From CAUYUA01 sp963575675 (lineage in GTDB: Bacteria; Pseudomonadota; Alphaproteobacteria; Azospirillales; Azospirillaceae): DNA of 29,727 bases. The translations under genes and the position numbers were made by a program. Below the pieces are notes generated by a model. The model was given only the letters and a program-made list of their open reading frames with translations, did no database searches and was not told the origin of the DNA. Positions 9,013 through 16,475 of the stretch are shown here, piece after piece; position 1 is the stretch's first letter, and each line of letters starts with the position of its first letter. The DNA is taken from assembly GCA_963575675.1 (NCBI GenBank), contig CAUYUA010000225.1:1-29727 (forward strand). Reading direction: 5' to 3'.

Positions 9013-10038
9013 ATGAAAATCGGCATTTTTGCTCCGTCGACGTCTCGACAAGCGCAAATATTGCGTCGAGAACTTGAGGCAATTTCTTCTGAATGCGTCG
9101 TCTTTCTGGACTCGGAACTGACGGAGCGTCATCAAGCCGCCGTCGGAAATGGACGTGTTTATTGGAACGATGAGCCGCTCGACGATATCGACGGGTTATA
9201 CTGTCACGGTTTCGACTATCAAGATCCGGTGTTGCCTCCAGCGGATCCCTTGTGCGATTGGGGACTCTGGCAAATTGGGCCGGTGATCGCACAACAGCGT
9301 TATAGTTTTCTGTTCTCTCTTTTGTCGCGTGTGGAGAGCGCAGGAACGCCGATGATCAACCCTTTGTCGATTCTTGTGTCGGCGTTTGCGCGCTACACGT
9401 TGCTTGATCGCGTCAAACGCGCGGGGTTTGCGGTTCCAAACCTGATTTGTACGAATGACGGCGCGGCTGTTGACGCTTTTACCGAACGCTTTTCAACTGC
9501 GGTGTGGCGTCCTGTCACGGGACGTGCGGCTTGGCAGTTGTTCCGAAGCAAACAACGACAGCATTTGATCGGCGTCGAGAAGCCGCCGGTCATGATTGCA
9601 GAGGTGGTTCCAGGCCCATTGGTTCGCGTCTATGTTGTTGACGGCGTCGTCACATTGGCCGTTGCAATCAATCCTCCGGTTCGCGCCAAAGTTGAGACGC
9701 TTGAAACTTTTGTTCCGGCGCCTTCGAAGTGCGTTGAGCAACTTGCGCCTGTCGGCGCTGCAATGACGGCTTTAGGCGTTCGGTTCGCTATGGCGACGGT
9801 GGTTCTTAGCGAACAAGGCCCCGTGATTTATGATATTGATCCTGATCCGGTTCTGACGGATATGCCGGAAACCTTTGCGGTTCTTGTTCTTCGACAATTG
9901 GCTTGCGCCTTGCTGAGACGTCCGATCTCTGTCATGCCGCCTGATCTTGAAGCTGAAACGCGCCCGGCGCTTTTGCTCCGACGGATGCTCGGCATTCAGT
10001 TTGATATGGAAGCGACAAAATATGCAGAGGCGTCATAA
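9013..10038 (+). CDS. Divergent ATP-grasp (RimK/glutathione-synthetase-like) protein
   Basis: The product is 341 aa from the ATG at 9013, with AGGAGA five bases upstream. A longer frame from 8884 lacks such a site. The layout fits an ATP-grasp ligase. An N-terminal MKIGIFAPS pre-ATP domain comes first. A segment like 'INP...LL.R...AGF.VP' covers residues 115-142. A VWRPVTGRAAW strand at about 165-174 sits where the nucleotide-binding lysine strand normally lies. An RVYVVDGVV strand is at 205-213. A C-terminal YDIDPDPVLTDMPE segment at 273-286 sits where the metal-binding Glu and Asn normally lie. Arginines occupy the two positions usually held by ATP-binding lysines (127, 166), and Asp replaces the usual metal ligands (274, 276). 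Such enzymes join a carboxylate to an amine or thiol using ATP. The substrate here is unknown. It could also be a degenerate, non-catalytic member. Confidence 0.7.
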   Translation: MKIGIFAPSTSRQAQILRRELEAISSECVVFLDSELTERHQAAVGNGRVYWNDEPLDDIDGLYCHGFDYQDPVLPPADPLCDWGLWQIGPVIAQQRYSFLFSLLSRVESAGTPMINPLSILVSAFARYTLLDRVKRAGFAVPNLICTNDGAAVDAFTERFSTAVWRPVTGRAAWQLFRSKQRQHLIGVEKPPVMIAEVVPGPLVRVYVVDGVVTLAVAINPPVRAKVETLETFVPAPSKCVEQLAPVGAAMTALGVRFAMATVVLSEQGPVIYDIDPDPVLTDMPETFAVLVLRQLACALLRRPISVMPPDLEAETRPALLLRRMLGIQFDMEATKYAEAS

Positions 10039-10060
10039 TTTCTTTGAGGCCGCAAAGAAA
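10039..10060 (+). other. Hairpin directly after the ATP-grasp stop codon
   Basis: TTTCTTTG and CAAAGAAA form a perfect 8-bp stem around a 6-nt loop, starting one base after the stop codon. No T-tract follows, so intrinsic termination is doubtful. It may only mark the 3' end of the message. Confidence 0.5.
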
Positions 10061-10247
10061 CAGTTCTGAGAGCTGATTTTGACTGAAAGAGGGGGGAGCG
10101 CTCAACGATGAAGAATTTCCCTCCCTCTCGACATTGGTTGTTTGCAGGCTCTTAGATTTCGTTGTTTTAACCATTTTTTATAAGTGTCGGAACTAATATC
10201 GAAAAACTAAATGGTTGAAGCATTCCTCGTAACAGGATGATATTTCG

Positions 10248-12335
10248 ATGAATTTTCTTCGCTCCATGAAAATGACGACCAAAATGATTTTGGTCTCGAC
10301 CAGTCTTACGATCATCAGTCTTGGATTCATGACAATCCAAATATCACGCCAAAGCGCAGAAGTCCTTTCCGCCGCAGCAAATCAAGAAGGACATTTTTTA
10401 GCGCAATCGAACGCTTTCAAAATTCAAGCGGAAATTGAAATCGCACTTGACGCCGCCCGCACTTTGGCTCACGCCTTTCAAGGCATGAAGAAAAACGGCG
10501 TGGTTGATCGTGCGGTCTACGACGCCGTTCTTCGAGAAACACTTGAGAACAACCCGGCGTTCCTCGGGGTTTGGAGTGGTTGGGAGCCCAACGCTCTTGA
10601 CGGCCAAGACGCCTCGTTCGTCAATAAATCCGGACATGACAAAACCGGCCGTTACGTTCCTTATTGGAATCGCGGAGGCGGAAAAATCGTCTTGGAGCCC
10701 TTGGTCGACTACAACAAAGAAGGCGATGGCGATTATTACCTCATCCCAAAGAGAACACAGCAAGAATCCGTGATCGAGCCCTATAATTACCCCGTCAACG
10801 GAAAAAATATTCTGATGACTTCTTTGGCGGTTCCGATCATGATTGAGGGTCGGTTCCTGGGGGTTGCAGGCATAGACATCGATCTTTCAAACATTCAGAA
10901 GTCTGTAAAAGAATTAAGAGCTTTGAAAAGCGGACATATATATGTCGTGTCAAATTCAGGGCTTTGGGTGTCCTACGCCGAAGACGATAAGATCGGGAAC
11001 CCAATTGAAAAAGCAATGCCGTCTCTTATAAACTTCAAAGACGACATCAAAAGAGGTAAAAGTTTCTCTTTCATCGATACATCCGACGCCTCAAAAGACG
11101 CTGTTGAGCGCATATTTGTTCCAATTCAATTTGGCCGCAGCAAAACCGCATGGTCTGTCGTCGTGAATCTGGCGACGCACGAAATAAATGAACCCGTCTC
11201 CGTGATTCGCAATGTCGTCATCTCCGGCTCGTTGATTTTGTGCGCTGTCTTGGTTATCGGCACATTCTTGGCCATTCGTCGAATTATCGCCACGCCGCTT
11301 GAAGAAACAACCGATGTGGTGCGTCGTTTGGCTGATGGAGAGTTGGACATAATAGTCAAGGGCGTGGAGCGCAAAGATGAAATCGGCAAAATCACGCGCG
11401 CCGTGCAAATTATGCGCGATAATATCCGTGATCAACAACGCATCTCCCAAGAGCATCAGCATCAAAAACAGAAGATGGAAACTGAAAAACGTCGCACCAT
11501 GAACGAAATGGCCGACAGTTTTGAAAATTCCGTCCATCATGTCGCAAACGCATTGGCCTCTGCGGTCGATCTGCTGAGGTCCAACGCGCGTGGCTTGCTT
11601 TCTGTGGCCGAACACACCAATCAAAAATCGAACTCGGTTGCTTCCGCCGCAGAGAGCGCTTCTATGAACGTTCAGGCTGTGGCCTCGGCGGCGGAGGAAT
11701 TATCGAGTTCGTTGTCTGAAATCAATCGCCAAGTCAACGAATCCGCTAAAGTCGCCACGGTTGCGGTGGCGGAAGCTCAAAAAACCAACGCCACTGTCGC
11801 GGGTCTCGCCGACGCCGCCCAGAAAATCGGAGAAATCGTTGGTCTGATCAACAACATCGCCTCACAAACCAACCTCTTGGCGCTAAACGCCACCATCGAG
11901 GCGGCGCGCGCCGGCGATGCGGGCAAAGGCTTCGCCGTCGTCGCCAGCGAAGTCAAAAGTTTGGCCAATCAAACCGCCAAAGCCACAGACGACATTCAAA
12001 CTCAAGTCGCGCAAATGCAGTCCGTAACCGAATCCGCAGTCTCCGCCATTAAAAGCATGACCGGCGCCATTGGTCATATGAATGAAATCACCACTGTAAT
12101 CGCCTCCACCGTGCAAGAGCAAAGCTCCGCCACGCACGAAATCTCACGCAGCGTTCAGGCCGCCTCTTCCGGAACAATTTCCGTTTCCGGAAGTATTTCT
12201 GAAGTCACAGAGGCATGCGCCGAAACAGGTAGAATGGCCGAGGACGTTCTTAGAGCATCTGAACAACTGGCCCAGCAGACAGACACCTTGAGGCAAGAAG
12301 TCGATAACTTCGTCACAAGAATTCGCGCCTCTTGA
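10248..12335 (+). CDS. Methyl-accepting chemotaxis protein (dCache-HAMP-MA)
   Basis: The product is 695 aa from the ATG at 10248, with a weak AGGATGA-type site upstream. Residues about 12-31 form the first transmembrane helix. A large periplasmic double-Cache sensor follows (about 35-310), with the typical 'W.GWEPNALDG', 'GRYVPYW' and 'EPYNYPVNGKNILMTSLAVPI' segments and a GVAGIDIDL strand. The second transmembrane helix is at about 323-345, then HAMP (about 346-400). The cytoplasmic signalling hairpin carries the highly conserved tip with NLLALNATIEAARAGDAGKGF at about 540-560, where CheA and CheW bind. There is no C-terminal CheR-tethering pentapeptide. The protein should sit in the inner membrane and feed the flagellar chemotaxis pathway, consistent with flagellar genes elsewhere in the window. 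The ligand cannot be read from the sequence; the canonical amino-acid-binding RxWY motif is not obvious. Confidence 0.95.
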   Translation: MNFLRSMKMTTKMILVSTSLTIISLGFMTIQISRQSAEVLSAAANQEGHFLAQSNAFKIQAEIEIALDAARTLAHAFQGMKKNGVVDRAVYDAVLRETLENNPAFLGVWSGWEPNALDGQDASFVNKSGHDKTGRYVPYWNRGGGKIVLEPLVDYNKEGDGDYYLIPKRTQQESVIEPYNYPVNGKNILMTSLAVPIMIEGRFLGVAGIDIDLSNIQKSVKELRALKSGHIYVVSNSGLWVSYAEDDKIGNPIEKAMPSLINFKDDIKRGKSFSFIDTSDASKDAVERIFVPIQFGRSKTAWSVVVNLATHEINEPVSVIRNVVISGSLILCAVLVIGTFLAIRRIIATPLEETTDVVRRLADGELDIIVKGVERKDEIGKITRAVQIMRDNIRDQQRISQEHQHQKQKMETEKRRTMNEMADSFENSVHHVANALASAVDLLRSNARGLLSVAEHTNQKSNSVASAAESASMNVQAVASAAEELSSSLSEINRQVNESAKVATVAVAEAQKTNATVAGLADAAQKIGEIVGLINNIASQTNLLALNATIEAARAGDAGKGFAVVASEVKSLANQTAKATDDIQTQVAQMQSVTESAVSAIKSMTGAIGHMNEITTVIASTVQEQSSATHEISRSVQAASSGTISVSGSISEVTEACAETGRMAEDVLRASEQLAQQTDTLRQEVDNFVTRIRAS

Positions 12336-12710
12336 GCGTTATGAAGGTTGTCTCATCAATATAGAGGCGTCTAAGATTTGACTTCGCATGTCGGCGGCGG
12401 GCTTTCCAAAGCCTCCGCCGAATCCAAATCTTCCTCCTCTCTCAATATGCGCCGTCTTCTCTCCTACGAAATGCTATAAAAAACCTCTTTACAAAAGAAG
12501 AAAAAATTTGTATCATCCAACAATAGAAGGCATCTGTCCGGTGTAGCATTCATAGCCTCCGTCGATCGCCTCTTCGTCGATGTCCATGAACTCCCTCTCA
12601 TCGACGACAGCGACCAGATCGTGGACGCCAGACATCCGATGAAGGCAAAATCAAGACAGAATGTTGAGGACAAAAGAACCGGATACAAACACATATAAAG
12701 CGAGACGCCC
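12336..12710. other. Intergenic region with a large stem-loop
   Basis: At 12373-12432, outer arms AAGATTT and AAATCTT enclose an inner stem (GGCGG with CCGCC, GGCTTT with AAAGCC, loop CC), giving a long two-part hairpin. A pyrimidine-rich run, but not a T-tract, follows. It may be the 3' end of the chemoreceptor mRNA or a leader of the FlaG-like gene. The rest holds nothing I recognise. The minus-strand frame 12464-12850 looks like a shadow. Confidence 0.5.
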
Positions 12711-13217
12711 ATGGCAATGGTAGCGGCCGTAACAGCAACCCCCGGGCCGGTTGCACCAGTTCCGTTCCTCACAAACCGTCTCGGCGCCGAGGCCGGGGTT
12801 GGGGCTTCTGTGATGGGGCCTGCGGCCGATGGCGAGAAAGCTTCCGCCACCGCAAATTATCTCTCAATCGCCTTCAGCTATAATCCTGATGCAAATCGCC
12901 TTGTTATGCTCTACCGTGATCGCGTAACCGGCGACACGATATCTCAGATTCCTTCCGAGGTCGCTCTTAAGTACGAGGCGTTTTCTCGTCATCACCCCGA
13001 CGACAAAAAACATGCGGCTTTGTCCAACAGCGTGGGACTGAACGGTAAGGTCGACAACGCTGATAATGGTTTGAAAACAAACGGCGCTCCTTCCATCGAA
13101 AGCGGCGACGCTTCCGGAGCGCGCTCTGAATCAGGCGGAAGCGGGAATTTCCATGATCAGACAGGAGCCGCTGTTGCTGTCGCAACGACGGCTGCGCGTT
13201 TTAATATCGTTGTCTGA
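12711..13217 (+). CDS. FlaG-like flagellar protein
   Basis: The product is 168 aa from the ATG at 12711; the upstream site (GCGAGA) is weak. Residues about 50-92 match the FlaG-family core: a strand 'AFSYNPDANRLVMLYRD' followed by 'TGDTISQIPSEVALKYEAF', the equivalent of the family's 'D..TGEVIRQIP'. The N-terminus (Ala/Pro/Gly-rich) and the last 70 residues (Asn/Ser/Gly-rich) are low complexity. FlaG proteins sit near flagellin genes in many bacteria and affect filament length. Here the gene stands alone between a chemoreceptor gene and a strong terminator. Assignment rests on the short motif, so a structural homologue with another role is possible. Confidence 0.65.
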   Translation: MAMVAAVTATPGPVAPVPFLTNRLGAEAGVGASVMGPAADGEKASATANYLSIAFSYNPDANRLVMLYRDRVTGDTISQIPSEVALKYEAFSRHHPDDKKHAALSNSVGLNGKVDNADNGLKTNGAPSIESGDASGARSESGGSGNFHDQTGAAVAVATTAARFNIVV

Positions 13218-13268
13218 AGAAAGCGCCTGGCGGTTCTTGCGGAGTTACAACCGCATCTATTGGAAAGC

Positions 13269-13308
13269 GCCTCCGTCGATCCATGCCGGTCGACGAGGGC
13301 TTTTTTTT
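13269..13308 (+). terminator. Rho-independent terminator after the FlaG-like gene
   Basis: A 13-position stem (GCCTCCGTCGATC with GGTCGACGAGGGC: one mismatch, two G-T pairs) closes a 6-nt loop. It is followed at once by eight T residues. It ends the plus-strand transcript about 50 bp past the stop codon. Confidence 0.85.
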
Positions 13309-13366
13309 GTTTGTGACGAGAAGGATGTCCCGCCATCACGTCAGACGTCGCGCGCGACGCGCCAAA

Positions 13367-13702
13367 TCACCATACAGGCCCATCAAACCAGCAACGCCCT
13401 TGACGATCTTCAATCTCAATAACCCATAAATCCGGGTCCATCGCGATTTGGCGAGAAATCGAACGCTCGGCGTCGGATTCCGAGATTGGATCAGGGCCGC
13501 TTGAGCGCAGCCAACCAAGACGCTCGTCGCGACGTGTTTGGCTTAAAAGAAAACACTGTCCCATTCCTTGATATATTTTTAAAAGAACCGTTCCTCGTTC
13601 CGGATCGCCTTTACGAACGACCGTCATGGGAACGCCTTGAACAGCGCCGATGCGCAGGTGAGCTTGCACCCAAAGAGAGGTTGGAAGACGGTCGTCGGAC
13701 AC
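13367..13702 (-). CDS. DUF1491 family protein
   Basis: The product is 111 aa from a GTG at 13702. The start is supported by the family-typical opening RLPTSLWVQAHLR. The body shows the DUF1491 pattern: GVPMTVVRKGDPERGTVLLK, then LSQTRRDERLGWLR, then a closing 'IARQ..DPDLWVIEIEDRQGR'-like segment. Length matches the family. DUF1491 proteins are conserved in Alphaproteobacteria and small and soluble; no function is established to my knowledge. The gene begins 9 nt after the stop of a 64-aa gene on the same strand, so the two are probably co-transcribed. It converges on the FlaG-like gene. Confidence 0.9.
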   Translation of the reverse strand: MSDDRLPTSLWVQAHLRIGAVQGVPMTVVRKGDPERGTVLLKIYQGMGQCFLLSQTRRDERLGWLRSSGPDPISESDAERSISRQIAMDPDLWVIEIEDRQGRCWFDGPVW

Positions 13703-13711
13703 AGCAGAGAG

Positions 13712-13906
13712 CTATCGAGAACAGGGCGTGTGACATCGACAGGACCGATAGAGCACCAACATCAAGGCCCGCATCTTGTGTTCCTTTTGCTTAAGTGACA
13801 GCTCTGCGTGAGAAAGATAAAGACGAGCCTCATCAACCGCGTGTTGCGCCGCTGCCTCAGATGCGAACGGAAGCGAAATTAAGTCATCAACGCTAACCGT
13901 GTGCAT
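13712..13906 (-). CDS. Small protein of unknown function upstream of DUF1491
   Basis: The product is 64 aa from the ATG at 13906. A strong GGGAGG site lies five bases upstream, so I prefer this start to the longer frame from 13963. It begins MHTVSVDDLISLPFASEAAAQ, followed by an amphipathic helix rich in Ala and Glu, a Lys-rich turn and a cysteine-containing basic tail. No signal peptide or transmembrane helix is seen. I do not recognise a family. Tight spacing to the DUF1491 gene suggests one operon. It could be a leader ORF controlling DUF1491 rather than a functional protein. Confidence 0.6.
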   Translation of the reverse strand: MHTVSVDDLISLPFASEAAAQHAVDEARLYLSHAELSLKQKEHKMRALMLVLYRSCRCHTPCSR

Positions 13907-14015
13907 TTTTGCCTCCCTTCGGCTCGGAACGAGCCGTTCGAAGAGAAGCGTTGCAAGAACCAAACCATCGGCGTCTAAGGTTTGAAAGAGCGATATCGAG
14001 CGATTATTCTACTCT

Positions 14016-14039
14016 GTGGCGTTATTTGTGGCGTTATTT
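14016..14039. repeat. Perfect 12-bp tandem repeat
   Basis: GTGGCGTTATTT occurs twice head to tail (14016-14027 and 14028-14039). It lies about 110 bp upstream of the 64-aa gene start and could be a pair of protein-binding sites or a replication slippage product. Confidence 0.85.
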
Positions 14040-14054
14040 CATAAAAATTCCATG

Positions 14055-14079
14055 AAAAAAGAGGCGACAGCCCCTCTTT
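14055..14079 (-). terminator. Minus-strand terminator downstream of the toxin-antitoxin pair
   Basis: Read on the minus strand, AAAGAGG and CCTCTTT form a 7-bp stem with an 8-nt loop, and the T-run extends to six residues. It is about 390 bp past the antitoxin stop, so the link to that transcript is inferred. Confidence 0.55.
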
Positions 14080-14471
14080 GAGCATATCGTAAATCTAGTG
14101 TCTAGGATCAAAACTCAATCATCCGGAACCCACAAACAGCGCTGCATTCGAGATTTTTATGCCTTTTTTCGAAACTGCGTTGTCAGATTGATAAAGAGAA
14201 TAGCAACACGGGTGCTGTCCACTATTTTGTTCAGCAATCTAATGATCCACATTAAGATGTCCAGATATTAATTCGTTCGCATTACGGATTATTTACGATG
14301 GTATTTATACTCTGCGCTTGCATCGCATAACTCCATTCTCAAATAACTTAAGCACATTTTACCATAATTCACGGCACAGAGCCATGTTTCAAAACCCACC
14401 CTTTTTAAGACATTTTGTCGCACCATTGAAATCAACGATTTACGTATCGCAAGACCCTGCCGGACTCATTT

Positions 14472-14771
14472 TCACTGCGGCTGCGGATGATCGGCGACGA
14501 CCATAAATTTCACGCCAAGCGCACGCAGCACAGCATTGACGGTTTCATACCGTGGATGCGCGCCTGTGCTAAGCGCCTTGTAGAGACTTTCGCGCCCAAG
14601 TCCGGCCTCTTTAGCAATCTGCTTCATGCCACGCGCCTTCGCCACGTCGCCAAGTGCAGCAAAAAACACGTCGGGGTTCGGGTCTTCGATGGCGTCTGAG
14701 AGATACTCCGCAACAACCACGTCATTGTTGAGATAATCCGCCACCTCAAAAGGCGCATAGGTTACAGTCAT
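14472..14771 (-). CDS. Addiction-module antitoxin, HTH type (HigA-like)
   Basis: The product is 99 aa. The ATG at 14771 overlaps the toxin stop (ATGA). The second half is a Cro/C1-type helix-turn-helix: 'DVAKARGMKQIAKEAGLGRESLYKALS', then 'HPRYETVNAVLRALGVKFMVV'. This is the pattern of the antidote proteins paired with short RelE-like killers (TIGR02684-type). The first 40 residues, starting TVTYAPFEVADYL, match the usual toxin-contacting end of this family. It should neutralise the toxin and repress the operon by binding the palindrome at 15083-15100. Gene order is toxin first, as in higBA. Confidence 0.92.
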   Translation of the reverse strand: MTVTYAPFEVADYLNNDVVVAEYLSDAIEDPNPDVFFAALGDVAKARGMKQIAKEAGLGRESLYKALSTGAHPRYETVNAVLRALGVKFMVVADHPQPQ

Positions 14772-15082
14772 AGGCGTTCTTCCTTCAGTTCGTAGGCCAT
14801 CTTTTTCGCACGATCTATGTCAGATTTTTGAGACGTCTTGTCGCCTCCACAGAGTAAGAAATAAACGCTCGCCCCCACTCGTGTAAAATACACACGATAG
14901 CCTGGCCCTACATGAATGCGCATTTCTGAAACACCTTCACCGACCGGCTCACAGTCGCCGAAGTTCCCAAATATCGCACTGCGAAGGCGCGCGAGAATTC
15001 TCGCCTTGGCTTTGTGGTCGACAAGCTCCGATAACCACACATCAAAATCTGACGATCGTGCAAACGTGTTCATGCTCCCCAT
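14768..15082 (-). CDS. Addiction-module toxin, RelE/HigB-like killer
   Basis: The product is 104 aa from the ATG at 15082. A second ATG at 15073 is in frame but has poorer spacing to a ribosome-binding site. The sequence follows the TIGR02683-type killer protein pattern: 'F..WL.ELVDHKAKARILARLRSAIFGNFGDCEPVGEGVSEMRIHVGPGYRVYF', then 'LLCGGDKTSQKSDIDRAKKMA'. The basic and aromatic residues typical of RelE-fold mRNA interferases are present. Such toxins cleave or block mRNA on ribosomes. It is translationally coupled to the antitoxin downstream. Nothing suggests inactivation. Confidence 0.92.
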   Translation of the reverse strand: MGSMNTFARSSDFDVWLSELVDHKAKARILARLRSAIFGNFGDCEPVGEGVSEMRIHVGPGYRVYFTRVGASVYFLLCGGDKTSQKSDIDRAKKMAYELKEERL

Positions 15083-15100
15083 TGTATCCTATTGGATACA
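15083..15100 (-). promoter_or_regulatory. Palindromic operator at the toxin-antitoxin start
   Basis: TGTATCC-TATT-GGATACA is a perfect 7-bp inverted repeat whose edge touches the toxin start codon. On the coding strand it includes the likely ribosome-binding site (AGGA). Its position fits autorepression by the HTH antitoxin, known for this class of modules. Direct binding here is inferred. Confidence 0.75.
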
Positions 15101-15390
15101 AACTTGCCAGCTATTGTAGCTGAGAGAAAGGGGACGTCTGCGACAAAATTATGCACCAGAAAAACATCGAATCAAAAAACATCGAATCAATGGCCTAATT
15201 TTGATGCGAAACTCTTGAGTTTTGCACAATGGTTCCGACATGCTTTCACGACAGAATTCTATTATGCTCGACCACCATTGGGTCAAAACCCAATCACCAG
15301 CACCCCCTTGATCCAGCTTGATTCATTTTCCTGCAACGAGAAAACAAAGTGGATAAACATCAATGAGTTCCGTCTGATTGAGTCTTGACC
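15101..15390. other. Intergenic region upstream of the toxin-antitoxin operon
   Basis: It contains a 15-bp tandem repeat (15161-15189) and a perfect 7-bp inverted repeat with a CAAA loop (15287-15304, ATTGGGT with ACCCAAT). Part of it must hold the toxin-antitoxin promoter. The open frame 15092-15388 plus has no ribosome-binding site or domain and is left out. Confidence 0.5.
15161..15189. repeat. 15-bp tandem repeat
   Basis: AAAACATCGAATCA recurs at a 15-bp period (15161-15174 and 15176-15189). It lies about 80 bp upstream of the toxin start, so it could be a second regulatory site or simply slippage. Confidence 0.8.
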
Positions 15391-16137
15391 CTAGTAGACG
15401 CCGTTAAAGAGACTCCCTTGCATTGCGGAGTAAAGTTTATCGGTGGCGGAAGTTCCGATTGCCGGAAGACTTTTTAGAGTTTCAACGCTTGTCGCCAACA
15501 TTCCAGCAAGGTTTTGGGTTCCGACAGGCAAATTGAACGGACTTTCTCCCGCCTTGGGTTGATTGGCGACGGTGTCATAATCTTGTTTATAGTCGCCTTG
15601 CCGAAGCTGGAGCGCATAATGGTATCCGGTTTTAAGATCGGTGTCCATGTCGGGATCGCGAGAAACGCGAATCGTATATTCTCCGCGATCCAACTCATAT
15701 CCACCTTCTTGGAGCTGTTTATAATTCTCGAAAGCCTCTCCCGATTTCTCATTACTGTCGGCTTTAACCACGCCGTAGTTGTCCATAAGCTGAATACGGA
15801 TGCCGTCGTCGCCGACGTGTCCTAAGAATGTTTCGCCTTTGGAGGTGACGCGGAATTTAAAAAAATCGGCAGGGTCGTTGGCTGCGAGACCGCCCACAAC
15901 GTTCAAGCGCGTGGTGTCTTTGATCAGAATCCCGACGTCGGTTGAAAAAGACTTGACGTTGACCGATGACTTATTGACGTCTTTGCGATAGGTCGTCACT
16001 TCTCCGGAAGGCGCGGCTTTATTGGCCGCCGTTGGGTCGTTTTGTTGCTGAACCTTCTGAAGCGCGGCCTGAATCGATTGTTGCAGGCCGGACACCTGCG
16101 ACATCAGGCTTCCGGCGCTCGGGACGGCATCGACCAT
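15391..16137 (-). CDS. Unknown protein with a PPC-like beta domain
   Basis: The product is 248 aa from the ATG at 16137, with AAGGAG about six bases upstream. A longer frame to 16167 is rejected on that basis. Residues about 1-45 are helical, Gln/Ala-rich and without a signal peptide. Residues about 75-190 look like a beta-sandwich similar to bacterial pre-peptidase C-terminal (PPC) domains: 'DFFKFRVTSKGETFLGHV', 'IRIQLMDNYG', 'GEYTIRVSRDPDMDTD'. A helical C-terminus follows, ending GSLFNGVY. Known PPC domains are on secreted proteases; here there is no enzyme domain and no signal peptide. The N- and C-terminal helical ends around a beta core recall flagellar or type-III-exported proteins, but that is a guess. 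Function unknown. Confidence 0.7.
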   Translation of the reverse strand: MVDAVPSAGSLMSQVSGLQQSIQAALQKVQQQNDPTAANKAAPSGEVTTYRKDVNKSSVNVKSFSTDVGILIKDTTRLNVVGGLAANDPADFFKFRVTSKGETFLGHVGDDGIRIQLMDNYGVVKADSNEKSGEAFENYKQLQEGGYELDRGEYTIRVSRDPDMDTDLKTGYHYALQLRQGDYKQDYDTVANQPKAGESPFNLPVGTQNLAGMLATSVETLKSLPAIGTSATDKLYSAMQGSLFNGVY

Positions 16138-16475
16138 GAGATTCTCCTTTTTGCCACTCCCGTGCAATTTTCATTCCAAGGAAGGTGTTTTCTTAGACGT
16201 AGAGACCGTTCGGACAGACTCTCAGGAGTTGCAGAGATAAGAATAGAATACTCTCATAATACAGTCAACAATATCCAACAATATCCGAGGAATTGCTTTT
16301 GTTGTGGGTATTTTCTGCCGATGCGCGGTAAAAAATGCCGCCATGAGATTTTAATCAAAATTAAGAGGGTCCAGGGACTGAGTTCCTGGTCGCTCGGGAT
16401 CATAAGGGGGGGAGCGAAAACCCCCCTTATTCGCGAAGCGATCTTCCTCTGGAATGGCGTGTTTATAATTTTATC
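16138..16475. other. Intergenic region with a dispersed repeat copy
   Basis: Apart from the repeat at 16367-16443 and an AT-rich stretch near 16240-16290 (tandem AATATCC motifs), nothing is recognised. The promoter of the minus-strand PPC-like gene should be near 16140-16300. Confidence 0.5.
16367..16443 (+). repeat. Dispersed hairpin repeat, copy 2
   Basis: Forward copy: GGGTCCAGGGACTGAGTTCC, the GGGATCATAAGGGGGG stem, the complementary CCCCCCTTAT arm and a terminal small hairpin (TCGC-GAA-GCGA). It lies about 30 bp past the ketoacyl synthase stop codon. A few substitutions (ACTGAG, CGCTCG) separate it from copies 3 to 5. Confidence 0.9.

Larger units (their letters stand above)
13907..14471. 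other. AT-rich intergenic region
   Basis: About 565 bp without a supported gene. It holds a 12-bp perfect tandem repeat (14016-14039) and a minus-strand terminator-like hairpin (14055-14079). The promoter of the 64-aa/DUF1491 pair should also be here. An open frame at 14318-14506 plus has no support. Confidence 0.5.

Noticed and set aside
10089..10128. GAGGGGGGA / TCCCTCCCTC inverted repeat taken as another dispersed repeat copy
   Set aside because: Only the G-run and AGCG match the repeat family; the flanking hairpins are missing.
12464..12850. 128-aa minus-strand frame
   Set aside because: Overlaps the FlaG-like gene, ends in a low-complexity F-rich stretch and has no ribosome-binding site.
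14318..14506. 62-aa plus-strand frame
   Set aside because: Overlaps the end of the antitoxin gene; AT-rich non-coding character.
15092..15388. 98-aa plus-strand frame upstream of the toxin-antitoxin operon
   Set aside because: Covers tandem repeats; no ribosome-binding site and no domain.
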